NCBI GenBank assembly: GCA_023435725.1
Contig: JAEYRD010000148.1
Coordinates: 1-13,372 of the forward strand
Reading direction: 5' to 3'
DNA: 13,372 nucleotides
Source of the DNA: Pseudomonadota bacterium
GTDB lineage: Bacteria; Pseudomonadota; Alphaproteobacteria; Rhizobiales; Xanthobacteraceae
A model generated the notes under the pieces. That model ran no database searches and was not told the DNA's origin. It was given only the letters and a program-made list of their open reading frames with translations. The position numbers and the translations under genes are program-made. Shown piece after piece: positions 1-6,260 of this stretch (position 1 is the stretch's first letter; every line of letters starts with the position of its first letter).

Positions 1-540
1 CCCCGGGTTGGGCCGGGCGGGGTGGGCGCGCGGGGCCGGAATGCGCGGTGCGGCCTTGAGCGGGGTCTGCGCCAGATTGTGCAGGATCAGCGCGCGCTCG
101 GATGGGCCGGCGCGGAAGAACATGTCGTGGATCTCGGCCGCGTCCTTTGGCTGCATCGCCATGTTCGAGGCCATGCGCAACTCGGCATCGCTCGGCGCGC
201 GGACCGGCGAGGGGGCTGCGGGCGGGGAGGGTATTTCACGTGCGACCGGAATCCGGCGGCCTTCCTCGGCGGCCGCGAGCCCGAGCTTCTGCCTGACCGG
301 GGCGGGCGTCGAGGGATAGATCGCCAGCCGCGCCTTGACGACGGCGCGCGTCGCATCGTCGACCTGGTCGATCAGCCGTGTCGCGAGTTCGACGAACTGG
401 CGCTGTTCATCCTCGCTGTGGCTGCTCGCCTGGACATAGAGGTCGGTCAGCACGCGCAGGAGCGTCGGACGGATGTCTACGCCTTCGCGACGCGAGAGGG
501 TCATCAGCCCGTCGAATCCGGGAAACAGCGACTTGGTCAT
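1..540 (-). CDS. DUF2336 domain-containing protein, N-terminal part (runs off the left edge)
   Basis: The minus-strand frame is open from an ATG at 538-540 to position 1, giving 180 codons with no stop, so the gene continues outside the window. The protein begins MTKSLFPGFDGLMTLSRREG, followed by a helical region (about residues 20-85) resembling the start of DUF2336 proteins of Bradyrhizobium-like bacteria. A Pro/Ala-rich linker follows (about 98-115), then a second helical block containing a motif like AEIHDMFFRAGPSERALIL (about 135-153). An in-frame stop lies at 580-582 and no other ATG follows it, which fixes the start although no good ribosome binding site is visible. The molecular function of DUF2336 proteins is not established. 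The gene is divergent from the small protein at 795. The family call rests on recalled similarity; the reading frame itself is secure. Confidence 0.8.
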   Translation of the reverse strand, partial: MTKSLFPGFDGLMTLSRREGVDIRPTLLRVLTDLYVQASSHSEDEQRQFVELATRLIDQVDDATRAVVKARLAIYPSTPAPVRQKLGLAAAEEGRRIPVAREIPSPPAAPSPVRAPSDAELRMASNMAMQPKDAAEIHDMFFRAGPSERALILHNLAQTPLKAAPRIPAPRAHPARPNPG

Positions 541-794
541 GGAGAGATACGCGACCTGGAAAACATACTCGCAGTGAACCTATCGCAGGTTCTTTTAAAG
601 GCTCGTTAAGGAAAACGAGGCGTGAAGCCGACCGCATGCATTTGAGGTATTCGTGTCGCAACGGGACGCGGGTGGACCGCCCGTGCGGTTACGGGCAGGG
701 CGGCACGTTTACATCTCGTTAACCATGAACTGATCTTAATGATTGCATGTTGCATGAGCGCGTTTGGTCGCGCGGCAATTGATAGAGAGCTGAC
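541..794. other. Divergent intergenic region between the DUF2336 gene and the 795 gene
   Basis: This 254-bp spacer has no convincing coding sequence and is more AT-rich than its surroundings near 590-620 and 715-750. It holds a perfect 6-bp inverted repeat, CTCGTT...AACGAG (602-619), a TTAACCAT octamer (719-726), a further TTAA at 736-739, and the ribosome binding site of the 795 gene. It must contain the promoters for both flanking genes, but no -35/-10 pair is good enough to call. Confidence 0.6.
719..726 (+). promoter_or_regulatory. Possible CtrA-type half site (TTAACCAT)
   Basis: The octamer TTAACCAT is the common form of the CtrA cell-cycle regulator motif in alphaproteobacteria. A second TTAA lies at 736-739, but the spacing is 13 bp rather than the 7 bp of the classical TTAA-N7-TTAA site. 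It sits 69 bp upstream of the 795 start, in the spacer shared with the divergent DUF2336 gene. This is motif evidence only. Confidence 0.3.
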
Positions 795-983
795 ATGGGG
801 ACCATCATCGAATTTCCGGCCGGTCGCCGGGCAGGCTCGTCGGGGGATGCCGCACCGCGCACGGAAACGGGAACGGTTCTGATCCTCCCCGTGATCCGGA
901 TCGAGCGCGAGACGGACGAAACCAGTGGCGATCGCGGGCCGGAGCAGGGCACAGCGCCGGGGCGTCGTCGGCGGCGTCGCTGA
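795..983 (+). CDS. Small conserved hypothetical protein (62 aa) with Arg-rich C-terminus
   Basis: The ATG at 795 is preceded by a purine-rich GAGAG element about six bases upstream, which fits a ribosome binding site. The product starts MGTIIEFPAGRR, has a short hydrophobic stretch (TVLILPVIRIE, about residues 27-37) and ends in six arginines after a Ser/Gly-rich segment. It has no signal peptide and no cysteine. I recall similar small proteins of unknown function, opening with the same IIEFPA motif, in Bradyrhizobium-like genomes. The basic tail could contact nucleic acid or membrane, but this is a guess. The next gene starts 16 bp after its stop, so the two may be cotranscribed. Confidence 0.6.
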   Translation: MGTIIEFPAGRRAGSSGDAAPRTETGTVLILPVIRIERETDETSGDRGPEQGTAPGRRRRRR

Positions 984-999
984 TATCCGGCTTCGCGCA

Positions 1000-1773
1000 A
1001 TGCCGGAAACCACCCGTCAGATCCGGCCTGTCGTATCGGCCGTCCCGCTCGCGCTGCTAGGCGCGACGCTTAGCGTCGTTCTTGGCGCCTGCAGCGGCGG
1101 TGATTTCGGCCGCACCCGCGCCGACATGCGCAGCGACGACATGCATCGCTGGCTGGGCGCCGAAGTCACCTCCAGCGTTGGTCTGCGGGCGTCGCAGTTC
1201 CAGCTCACCGACGAGGAGCGCCAGCTTCGCGACCTCGCTTATCCCATGATCGAGCCGCCGCTGTCGCGGCCGGCCTGGAAGAGCGTGTTCGGCGACTACA
1301 AGGCGCTGCCTTCGCCCTGGCGGCAGAAGATCGTGTTCGATCGCACCATGTACGGACGCACGCTGATCGACGAGCCGCACCGCTCGCATTCCTCGCGCTA
1401 TGCGCAGTTGATCGAGGACGTGCGTAACGACATCACGCGTTTCGAGCCGTTCTTCGCCTCCGCGATCCGCGTCATCGACCTCGACAGGAAGCGCAATGCC
1501 AGCATGACGCGCGTCTCCGAGCTCTCGCCGAGGGAGCGGGACGACGCGGTCGCGCGCATGCAGGAGAACTCGCTGATCGTGCAGTGGGTGCAGCAGTGCC
1601 TCGAGCAGCGCGTCTCGTCCTACCGCTGGGCGCTCGAGCGCCTGGTGATCCAGGCGCCCGACGGCATGGCCGCCGATGCCGACCGCCTGATCGGTGAGCT
1701 CGCCGCCCAGACCGCGAACCCGCCGGTCGCGGCGCAGCCTCCCTATGGCCGCGCGGTCGTCGTGAAGGGCTGA
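1000..1773 (+). CDS. Putative lipoprotein of unknown function (257 aa)
   Basis: I chose the ATG at 1000 over an upstream in-frame ATG at 925. From 1000 the protein has a classical lipoprotein signal: basic residues R6 and R9, a hydrophobic core (about 11-28), and a lipobox VLGAC with the lipidated cysteine at residue 31. The start at 925 would overlap the previous gene and bury the signal. The mature protein is hydrophilic and mostly helical, rich in Arg and Glu, with no domain I recognise. A segment around SELSPRERDDAVARMQEN (about 168-185) looks like a coiled or helical hairpin. Its only cysteine besides the lipobox is in VQQCLEQ. It should be anchored in the periplasmic leaflet of a membrane. 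No ribosome binding site is clear, and coupling to the gene ending at 983 is possible. Confidence 0.7.
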   Translation: MPETTRQIRPVVSAVPLALLGATLSVVLGACSGGDFGRTRADMRSDDMHRWLGAEVTSSVGLRASQFQLTDEERQLRDLAYPMIEPPLSRPAWKSVFGDYKALPSPWRQKIVFDRTMYGRTLIDEPHRSHSSRYAQLIEDVRNDITRFEPFFASAIRVIDLDRKRNASMTRVSELSPRERDDAVARMQENSLIVQWVQQCLEQRVSSYRWALERLVIQAPDGMAADADRLIGELAAQTANPPVAAQPPYGRAVVVKG

Positions 1774-1921
1774 CCGGCCGCAACGCCGTGGGCCCGCGGC
1801 GGCAGCATCACGATCTTCAACAGCCATGATCCCGTGGATTACGAGATCTGCCGGTGCGGAGGCACATGAGCGAGAGACCGCGCAGCTTCGAGCTTGCCCC
1901 GGCGGAAAGAGCGCTCTGCGC
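1774..1921. other. Intergenic region with a GC-rich palindrome and coding-like debris
   Basis: The 148 bp between the lipoprotein stop and the convergent DUF1993 stop contain a near-perfect 16-bp GC palindrome (1785-1800, one mismatched pair) that could help terminate the lipoprotein transcript. It is followed by a short open stretch (1783-1869) whose TGA overlaps an ATG preceded by GGAGG. The stretch looks like the remains of a gene junction and is discussed as a finding. No complete gene is supported. Confidence 0.45.
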
Positions 1922-2428
1922 TCAGCCGTCGACGAAATTGATCGGATCGAGAAAGTCCCGCTTGCCGACATCGACGCCGTTGTGGCGCAGGATGGCGTAG
2001 GCCATCGCGATGTGGAAATAGGTGTTGGGGATCGTCATCTGCAGCAGATAATCCCTGCCGCCGAGGACTTTGCCGGGTGCCCAGGAGAGCCTCACCACGT
2101 GCTCGCTCGCGCCTGCATATTGGTCCTCCGCCACGCTCTCCGCAAAGGCGACCGTCTTCCGGATGCGGGCGCGCAGTTCGTCAATGGTCCGTTCGTTGTC
2201 TTCGTGTCTCGGTGGTGTTTGCCCCGAAAGCCAGGCGGCCGCGGCCTTGACGTAGTCGCAGGCGCTTTGAACCTGATAGGTGAAAGGCTGCATGTCGGGC
2301 GCCAGGCGACTGCTCATGAGCACATCGACATCGAATTTCTTCGAGGCCGCATACTGCTCCGCCTTGTCGAGGCATGTCAGAAGGTTGGCGAGGTTTTGCG
2401 TACACTGTGAAATGACATCGTAGTACAT
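1922..2428 (-). CDS. DUF1993 family protein
   Basis: This is a 168-aa soluble protein with no signal peptide. The ATG at 2426-2428 follows GGAAGAAATCC, a good ribosome binding site. Family features are an N-terminal helix with NLANLLTCLDKAEQYA, then a DVDVLMSSRLAPDMQPF motif (about residues 33-49), a middle QSACDYVKAAAAWLSG helix, and a C-terminal motif TIPNTYFHIAMAYAILRHNGVDVGK (about 132-156), typical of DUF1993 proteins near their C-terminus. The length matches the usual ~170 aa. The family is thought to have a DinB-like helical-bundle fold, but its reaction is unknown. The gene lies 77 bp downstream of the MFS gene on the same strand, with a strong hairpin between them, so it is probably transcribed at least partly on its own. 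Confidence 0.85.
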   Translation of the reverse strand: MYYDVISQCTQNLANLLTCLDKAEQYAASKKFDVDVLMSSRLAPDMQPFTYQVQSACDYVKAAAAWLSGQTPPRHEDNERTIDELRARIRKTVAFAESVAEDQYAGASEHVVRLSWAPGKVLGGRDYLLQMTIPNTYFHIAMAYAILRHNGVDVGKRDFLDPINFVDG

Positions 2429-2460
2429 GGATTTCTTCCAGACATTGAGCGGTCACGTCT

Positions 2461-2490
2461 TGGGGGCCGATGCCTGTGCATCAGCCCCCA
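2461..2490 (-). terminator. Hairpin downstream of the MFS gene, probable terminator
   Basis: This inverted repeat has a 7-bp outer stem (TGGGGGC/GCCCCCA), one mismatch, a 5-bp inner stem (GATGC/GCATC) and a CTGT loop. It begins about 16 nt beyond the TAA of the minus-strand MFS gene. No U-tract follows on either strand, so it may act as an intrinsic terminator of reduced strength or as an mRNA 3' end stabiliser. Confidence 0.55.
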
Positions 2491-2505
2491 TCGCTTCCGT
2501 GCGTG

Positions 2506-3687
2506 TTATGCCGGTACGCTGCACGTCGCAGTGCGGCGATACTCCGCTGCCGCGATGCGCAGGGTCGCAAGTTCAGCGAGGATGAGGGCGAGGACGGCAA
2601 GGCCTGCGCCGACAAAGCCGAGATAGTGTGCGCCGACCAGCGGAATGGCCAGCGCACCGATCAGGCCTGCCGCCGACATGCCGAAGAACGAGCCGGCGGT
2701 GTTCAGTCCGAGCAGAACCGGCGCGATCGACGGCGCGAGCGCGACCAGGCGATATTGCTGCGGCACCAGCAGGCCCCAGCCGGCGGCGCCCCAGATCGCG
2801 ACGACGGGAACGGCGGTCCACAGGCTCGCGCTGGTCCAGGGCATGGATGCGCTGACGATCCCGAGCACGATCAGCGTCGACAGGATTACCGTGCGCGAGC
2901 CGATGCGGTCGATGAGGCGGCCGAAAGCGAGGTTGGCCACCGTGCCGCCTGCGCCCCAGAGGACGAGGAGGACGCCCAGCACGACTGCGTCATTACCGAT
3001 CGCGCGGTCGAAGGCGACCGCGAAGTAGGTGTAGACCGTGAAGATGCCGCTGAGGTTGACCAGGGTGGTCGCAAGGGTCAGCAGGATCCGGGAGTCGGCG
3101 AGCGGTGCGAGGCGCTTGGACAGGGAGACTGCCGGCGGCAACGGGACTTCGGTCAGGAAGGCCCAGACGCCGAGGCCGGCGCCCGTGCCGAGCACTGCGA
3201 CGAACACCATCGTATAGCGCCAGTCGCCGAGACCACCAATCACCGCGCCCGCAGGCGAACCCAGAGCGGTCGACAGCGTCAGGCCGGCGACGACGATGGA
3301 GAGCGCGTAGCCACGCCGCTCTGGCGGCACCAGCATGGCAGCCGAGCCGGTCGCGGTCGGCGAGAACATGGCGGCGCCGACCCCGGCCAGCGCGCGGGTC
3401 GAAAGCGCAATGGTGAAAGTTGGCGAGATCGCGGTCGCAAGGTTCGCGAGTACGAACACTGCGGCGCCCGCGATCAGCATGGTCTTGCGCGAGATGCCGG
3501 CCGCGAACGCGGCTATGGTCGGCGATAGCAATGCGAACGTGACCGAGTAGATCGTGGTCATCTGCCCGGCCGCGCCGATGCCGACGTCGAAATGGCGGGC
3601 GATTTCGGGAAGCACTCCGGCGACGACAAAACTGTCGGTTCCGAGCGCGAACATGCCTATCGAGAGGACGAGGAGGCGGCGGTCCAT
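2506..3687 (-). CDS. MFS transporter, DHA1 family drug/metabolite exporter
   Basis: The product is 393 aa with about 12 predicted membrane helices, the normal size for the family. The first helix is LLVLSIGMFALGTDSFVVAGVLP, whose GTDSFVVAG pattern is typical of the AraJ/YdhP-like branch of DHA1 exporters. The loop-2 motif A is degenerate in the N-terminal half (AAGISRKTMLI) and better kept in the C-terminal half (GRLIDRIGSRTVIL). The helix-5 motif (LGSPAGAVIGGLGDWRYTM) is clear. A GTG 48 bp upstream overlaps the hydrolase stop, but the ATG at 3685-3687 has AAGGA at proper spacing, so I use it. The 44-bp gap from the hydrolase stop suggests an operon. The substrate cannot be deduced; export of the hydrolase substrate or product is plausible. 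Confidence 0.88.
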   Translation of the reverse strand: MDRRLLVLSIGMFALGTDSFVVAGVLPEIARHFDVGIGAAGQMTTIYSVTFALLSPTIAAFAAGISRKTMLIAGAAVFVLANLATAISPTFTIALSTRALAGVGAAMFSPTATGSAAMLVPPERRGYALSIVVAGLTLSTALGSPAGAVIGGLGDWRYTMVFVAVLGTGAGLGVWAFLTEVPLPPAVSLSKRLAPLADSRILLTLATTLVNLSGIFTVYTYFAVAFDRAIGNDAVVLGVLLVLWGAGGTVANLAFGRLIDRIGSRTVILSTLIVLGIVSASMPWTSASLWTAVPVVAIWGAAGWGLLVPQQYRLVALAPSIAPVLLGLNTAGSFFGMSAAGLIGALAIPLVGAHYLGFVGAGLAVLALILAELATLRIAAAEYRRTATCSVPA

Positions 3688-3731
3688 GGTGGTTTTCCTT
3701 GATGTGAGATCTGGATTGTTCGTGCCGCTGC

Positions 3732-4619
3732 TCACGCTGCGGCGTTCGCTGCCGCCTCGTTGGGCGCGAACCGTGCCTTGATCTCGCAGGCGACCTGCGA
3801 AAGATTTTCGTCGAGTACGAAATGCCCGCTATCGAGCCAGACGAGTTTTGCGTCGGGCAGGTCGTTCAGATAGGCGCGGGCACCGGGCGGGATGAAGAAC
3901 GGGTCGTGCTTGCCCCAGACGATCAATGTCTTCGGCTGGTGCTTGCGGAAGGCGGCCTGCCAGTCCGGGTAGAGCGCGACGTTGGTCTTGTAGTTCTCGA
4001 GCAGGTCGACCTGGTAGTCCTGCGTACCCGGGCGGTCGAGCAGCGCCTGGTCGAGGATCCAGTTGTCGGGATTGATTGCCTCAGGGTTCCTTGCGCCGAC
4101 AAGCCAGTGGAATTTGGTCCCCTCGATGCTGAGGAAGTCGCGGGCGGCTTTCTCGGTCTCGGCGTTGCGGTTCTCCCACAGCGGCAGCAACACCTTCTTG
4201 GGCGCGTCGCCGACGCCTTCCATGTAGGCGTTGGCGTTCTGGATGATGAAGCCTTTCACCTGCTCGGGCCGCTGCGTGAACAGGCGGAAGCCGACCGGAC
4301 CGCCATAATCCTGCATGTAGAGGCTGTAGGAGGTGAGGCCGAGCGCATCGACAAGGCCGGCGACGTGCGCGGCGAGATTGTCGAAGGTGTAGGAGAATTC
4401 GCCACGCGACGGCGCGTCGGAGTTGCCGAAGCCGATGTAGTCGGGCGCGATCAGGTGGAAGCGGTCGGCCAGAGCCGGCATCAGGTCGCGGAACATCTGG
4501 CTGGAGGTCGGCAGGCCGTGAAGCAGCAGGATGGTCGGCGCCGCAGGATCTCCGGCCTCGCGGTAAAATACCTTGCGGCCCTTCACGATGGCGGAGCGAT
4601 AAGAGGTGGGGTTGGTCAT
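3732..4619 (-). CDS. Alpha/beta hydrolase, haloalkane dehalogenase/epoxide hydrolase-like
   Basis: The product is 295 aa from the ATG at 4617-4619, which follows AAGGGAAGCCCC; a longer frame to 4673 lacks a comparable site. The fold is clear: oxyanion motif LLLHGLPTSSQMFRDL (about residues 31-46), strand APDYIGFGNSDAP (58-70), nucleophile elbow YMQDYGGPVG with Asp104, a helical cap (about 130-210), acid Asp239 in WGKHDPFF, and base His266 in DSGHFVLDE. An Asp nucleophile places it with haloalkane dehalogenases and epoxide hydrolases rather than serine esterases. However, the residue after the nucleophile is Tyr105, where dehalogenases have the halide-binding Trp, so dehalogenase activity is uncertain. 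No signal peptide is seen, so it is probably cytoplasmic. It is first in a likely operon with the MFS exporter, divergent from a LysR gene that may control it. Confidence 0.85.
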   Translation of the reverse strand: MTNPTSYRSAIVKGRKVFYREAGDPAAPTILLLHGLPTSSQMFRDLMPALADRFHLIAPDYIGFGNSDAPSRGEFSYTFDNLAAHVAGLVDALGLTSYSLYMQDYGGPVGFRLFTQRPEQVKGFIIQNANAYMEGVGDAPKKVLLPLWENRNAETEKAARDFLSIEGTKFHWLVGARNPEAINPDNWILDQALLDRPGTQDYQVDLLENYKTNVALYPDWQAAFRKHQPKTLIVWGKHDPFFIPPGARAYLNDLPDAKLVWLDSGHFVLDENLSQVACEIKARFAPNEAAANAAA

Positions 4620-4717
4620 GGGGCTTCCCTTTTGGCTGTCCGGCTCTGGACGGATGCACCGTCGCGCCGTCACGATCCTTTTGAGGCTTCCCGAGATTGC
4701 CGGGGAGACGCTAAGAT

Positions 4718-4734
4718 CGGGAGGAAACCTCTCG
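4718..4734 (+). promoter_or_regulatory. Inverted repeat in the LysR/hydrolase divergent control region
   Basis: The 17-bp CGGGAGG-AAA-CCTCTCG has 7-bp arms with one mismatch. It lies just upstream of the LysR start, inside the 130-bp space (4620-4749) shared with the divergent hydrolase gene. LysR-type regulators usually bind an interrupted dyad in exactly this kind of region, repressing their own gene and activating the divergent one. The site lacks a textbook T-N11-A core, so the assignment is tentative. Confidence 0.35.
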
Positions 4735-4749
4735 TTTTATGGAAGGCTT

Positions 4750-5655
4750 ATGGATCGCCTGGATGCAATGTCGGTGCTGCTTGCGGCCGTCGAGAGCGGC
4801 AGCCTGTCCAAGGCGAGCCGGGAGCTGCGGCTACCGCTGGCGACAGTCAGCCGGAAGGTCGCGGAGCTGGAAGCGCACCTGAAGGCCACCCTGCTGATCC
4901 GCTCGGCGAAGGGACTGGAGCTGACGCCGGCCGGGCGGTCCTACGTTACGGCAGCGAAATCGATCCTCGAGCAGCTGACCGAAGCCGAGCGCGCCGCGTC
5001 AGGCGAATACAGCGAGCCCAAGGGCGACCTCGTCGTCACCGCGCCTATCATGTTCGGCCGGCTGCATGTGCTGCCGGTCGTGACGCGCTTTCTGGAGGCC
5101 TTTCCCGAAGTGTCGGTCGGTCTCGTCATGACCGACCGTATTGCGCATTTCCTCGAAGACCAGGTCGACGTGGCCCTGCGCATCGGTCCGCTGCCGGACA
5201 GCAATCTGATCGCAACCCGCGTTGGCGAGGTCCGGCATGTCATCTGCGCCAGCCCGGATTATCTCGCGGCCAACGGAATTCCCGCGACGCTCGACGACAT
5301 GACAAAACATCGCCTCGTGTCGTTTCAGAGCGTGTCGGCGCTGAGCACCTGGACATTCGAACAGGACGGCACTGAGAGAACTGTCTCGTTCCGCTCGCGC
5401 CTGAGCGTCAACACCATCGACGCGGCCATCGATGCCTCGCTCGCGGGCGCCGGTCTTGTGCGCGCGGTGTCGTATCAGATCGCCGAGCACGTCCGCGCCG
5501 GGCGTTTGGCCGTCGTGCTCGAAGAGTTCGAGCCGCAGCTTCGGCCGGTGCACCTCGTCTACGACGCGCAGAACCGCCTGCCGCTCAAGCTCCGCGCGTT
5601 CGTCGACTTCGTCGTTCCGCGTTTGCGCGAACGGCTTGCACAGGCAAGGCTTTAG
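4750..5655 (+). CDS. LysR family transcriptional regulator
   Basis: The product is 301 aa, the usual LysR size. The ATG at 4750 follows GGAAGGCTT; upstream in-frame codons would lie in the control region and belong to no known domain. The winged helix-turn-helix covers residues 1-60 (MDRLDAMSVLLAAVESGSLS, then ASRELRLPLATVSRKVAELE as the HTH), followed by the linker helix. The effector-binding domain spans about 88-295, with GDLVVTAPIMFGRLHVLPVV as its first strand and helix and DVALRIGPLPDSNLIATRVG in the middle. It resembles the CrgA/AaeR-type branch. It is transcribed away from the hydrolase-MFS operon, the classical arrangement for a LysR activator of a neighbouring catabolic or efflux operon. 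Its inducer is unknown. Confidence 0.92.
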   Translation: MDRLDAMSVLLAAVESGSLSKASRELRLPLATVSRKVAELEAHLKATLLIRSAKGLELTPAGRSYVTAAKSILEQLTEAERAASGEYSEPKGDLVVTAPIMFGRLHVLPVVTRFLEAFPEVSVGLVMTDRIAHFLEDQVDVALRIGPLPDSNLIATRVGEVRHVICASPDYLAANGIPATLDDMTKHRLVSFQSVSALSTWTFEQDGTERTVSFRSRLSVNTIDAAIDASLAGAGLVRAVSYQIAEHVRAGRLAVVLEEFEPQLRPVHLVYDAQNRLPLKLRAFVDFVVPRLRERLAQARL

Positions 5656-5671
5656 AGCCGAAGAAGCGGCT
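5656..5671 (+). terminator. Short hairpin after the LysR stop, weak terminator candidate
   Basis: A perfect 5-bp stem AGCCG/CGGCT with an AAGAAG loop begins immediately after the LysR stop codon and is followed by TTGTC. The stem is short and the U-tract poor, so termination is only possible, not demonstrated. Confidence 0.3.
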
Positions 5672-5709
5672 TGTCGGGATGCACGGTGAGGGGCGTTGGT
5701 CACGAATGC

Positions 5710-5723
5710 TTGAGCAAAATCAA
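5710..5723 (+). promoter_or_regulatory. FNR/FixK-type box upstream of the copper operon
   Basis: TTGA-GCAAAA-TCAA is an exact match to the TTGA-N6-TCAA core bound by FNR/FixK-type Crp-family regulators and fits the looser Bradyrhizobium FixK2 pattern TTG-N8-CAA. A class II activator centred at -41.5 would place the transcription start near 5758 and the -10 hexamer near 5746-5751. TATGGT (4 of 6 matches to TATAAT) lies at 5745-5750. The box is in the 135-bp gap between the LysR gene and the first gene of the copper operon. Confidence 0.65.
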
Positions 5724-5738
5724 GGACTGTTCTCGGCG

Positions 5739-5768
5739 CCGGAATATGGTACTGAGGCCATGCTCCGG
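5739..5768 (+). repeat. Imperfect inverted repeat over the predicted -10/+1 region
   Basis: The arms CCGGAATATGG and CCATGCTCCGG pair at 9 of 11 positions around an 8-base spacer (TACTGAGG). The element lies 16 bp after the FNR/FixK-type box and covers the candidate -10 (5745-5750) and predicted start (about 5758). It could be an operator for a metal-responsive repressor or a hairpin at the mRNA 5' end. Confidence 0.4.
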
Positions 5769-5790
5769 CCCGAAAGGTTAGTCGATATTG

Positions 5791-6159
5791 ATGCGGTTCG
5801 TCCGTACCATCCTGGCACTCGCAATCGCCATATCCTTGGCGATGCTGCCGGTTGGCGCGTCCGCGGCGAGCCTGGCAATGTCGTCGGGTGACATGCAGAC
5901 GACCATGCACATGAGCGGCGGTGCCGATATGTCGATGGACGATTGCTGTCCGAACGACGTGAAGGGGACCGGCTCCCCCGCTGGCGGTTACAAATGCGGG
6001 ATGGGCCTCTGCTGCGTCGGCGGGACCATCGCACTCGACGACGTCAGGCCCATTGCCTTCGCGTTTCTCGCCGTTGCCGCGAGCAAGATCGCCCTCCCTG
6101 AGGATCAGGTCGTCTCCTTCCGCGGCGGCAGTCCTCCCTTCCGACCTCCTCGAATCTGA
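5791..6159 (+). CDS. Secreted Met/Cys-rich small protein heading the copper operon
   Basis: The product is 122 aa from ATG 5791; a TTG immediately before it is an alternative start. An N-terminal signal peptide (hydrophobic core about residues 5-20, likely cleavage after ASA near 25) sends it to the periplasm. The mature part has a Met/His cluster (M30, M35, M39, H40, M41, M47, M49) and then cysteines C52-C53, C69 and C74-C75, with M71 between them (motifs DDCCPN and KCGMGLCC). These soft-ligand groups fit Cu(I) or Ag(I) binding. The C-terminal third is hydrophobic (about 87-102) and ends in a Pro-rich tail. No named family is recognised, but I recall small secreted proteins at this position before FixH-like and cusB genes in related bacteria. 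An AAAGG lies 14 nt upstream, a slightly distant ribosome binding site. The metal-binding role is inferred. Confidence 0.75.
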   Translation: MRFVRTILALAIAISLAMLPVGASAASLAMSSGDMQTTMHMSGGADMSMDDCCPNDVKGTGSPAGGYKCGMGLCCVGGTIALDDVRPIAFAFLAVAASKIALPEDQVVSFRGGSPPFRPPRI

Positions 6160-6175
6160 TCTCGCAAGCCTGAGA

Positions 6176-6198
6176 CGCGAGCGGCATGCCTGCTCGCG
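6176..6198 (+). repeat. Hairpin in the gap between the small protein and the FixH-like gene
   Basis: A perfect 7-bp stem CGCGAGC/GCTCGCG encloses GGCATGCCT, itself nearly palindromic. It lies 16 nt after the stop of the first gene and about 60 nt before the FixH-like start. There is no U-tract, so it more likely affects mRNA stability or partial termination than fully ending transcription. Confidence 0.4.
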
Positions 6199-6260
6199 AC
6201 GACGCCTGACGTGCGCGCTCCCTGCGCCACGGCGGAAGATCAATTCATGAGGACTGGACA

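Noticed and set aside
1057..1971. A 304-aa minus-strand open frame opposite the lipoprotein
   Set aside because: The plus strand shows a proper lipoprotein signal and lipobox; the antisense frame has shadow-like composition.
2470..3528. A 352-aa plus-strand open frame opposite the MFS gene
   Set aside because: It is very rich in charged residues and Gly with no domains, as expected for the antisense of a membrane-protein gene at high GC.
3822..5375. A 517-aa plus-strand open frame across the hydrolase and the LysR start
   Set aside because: It runs antisense through a clear alpha/beta hydrolase and then out of frame through the LysR gene; no family features are visible.
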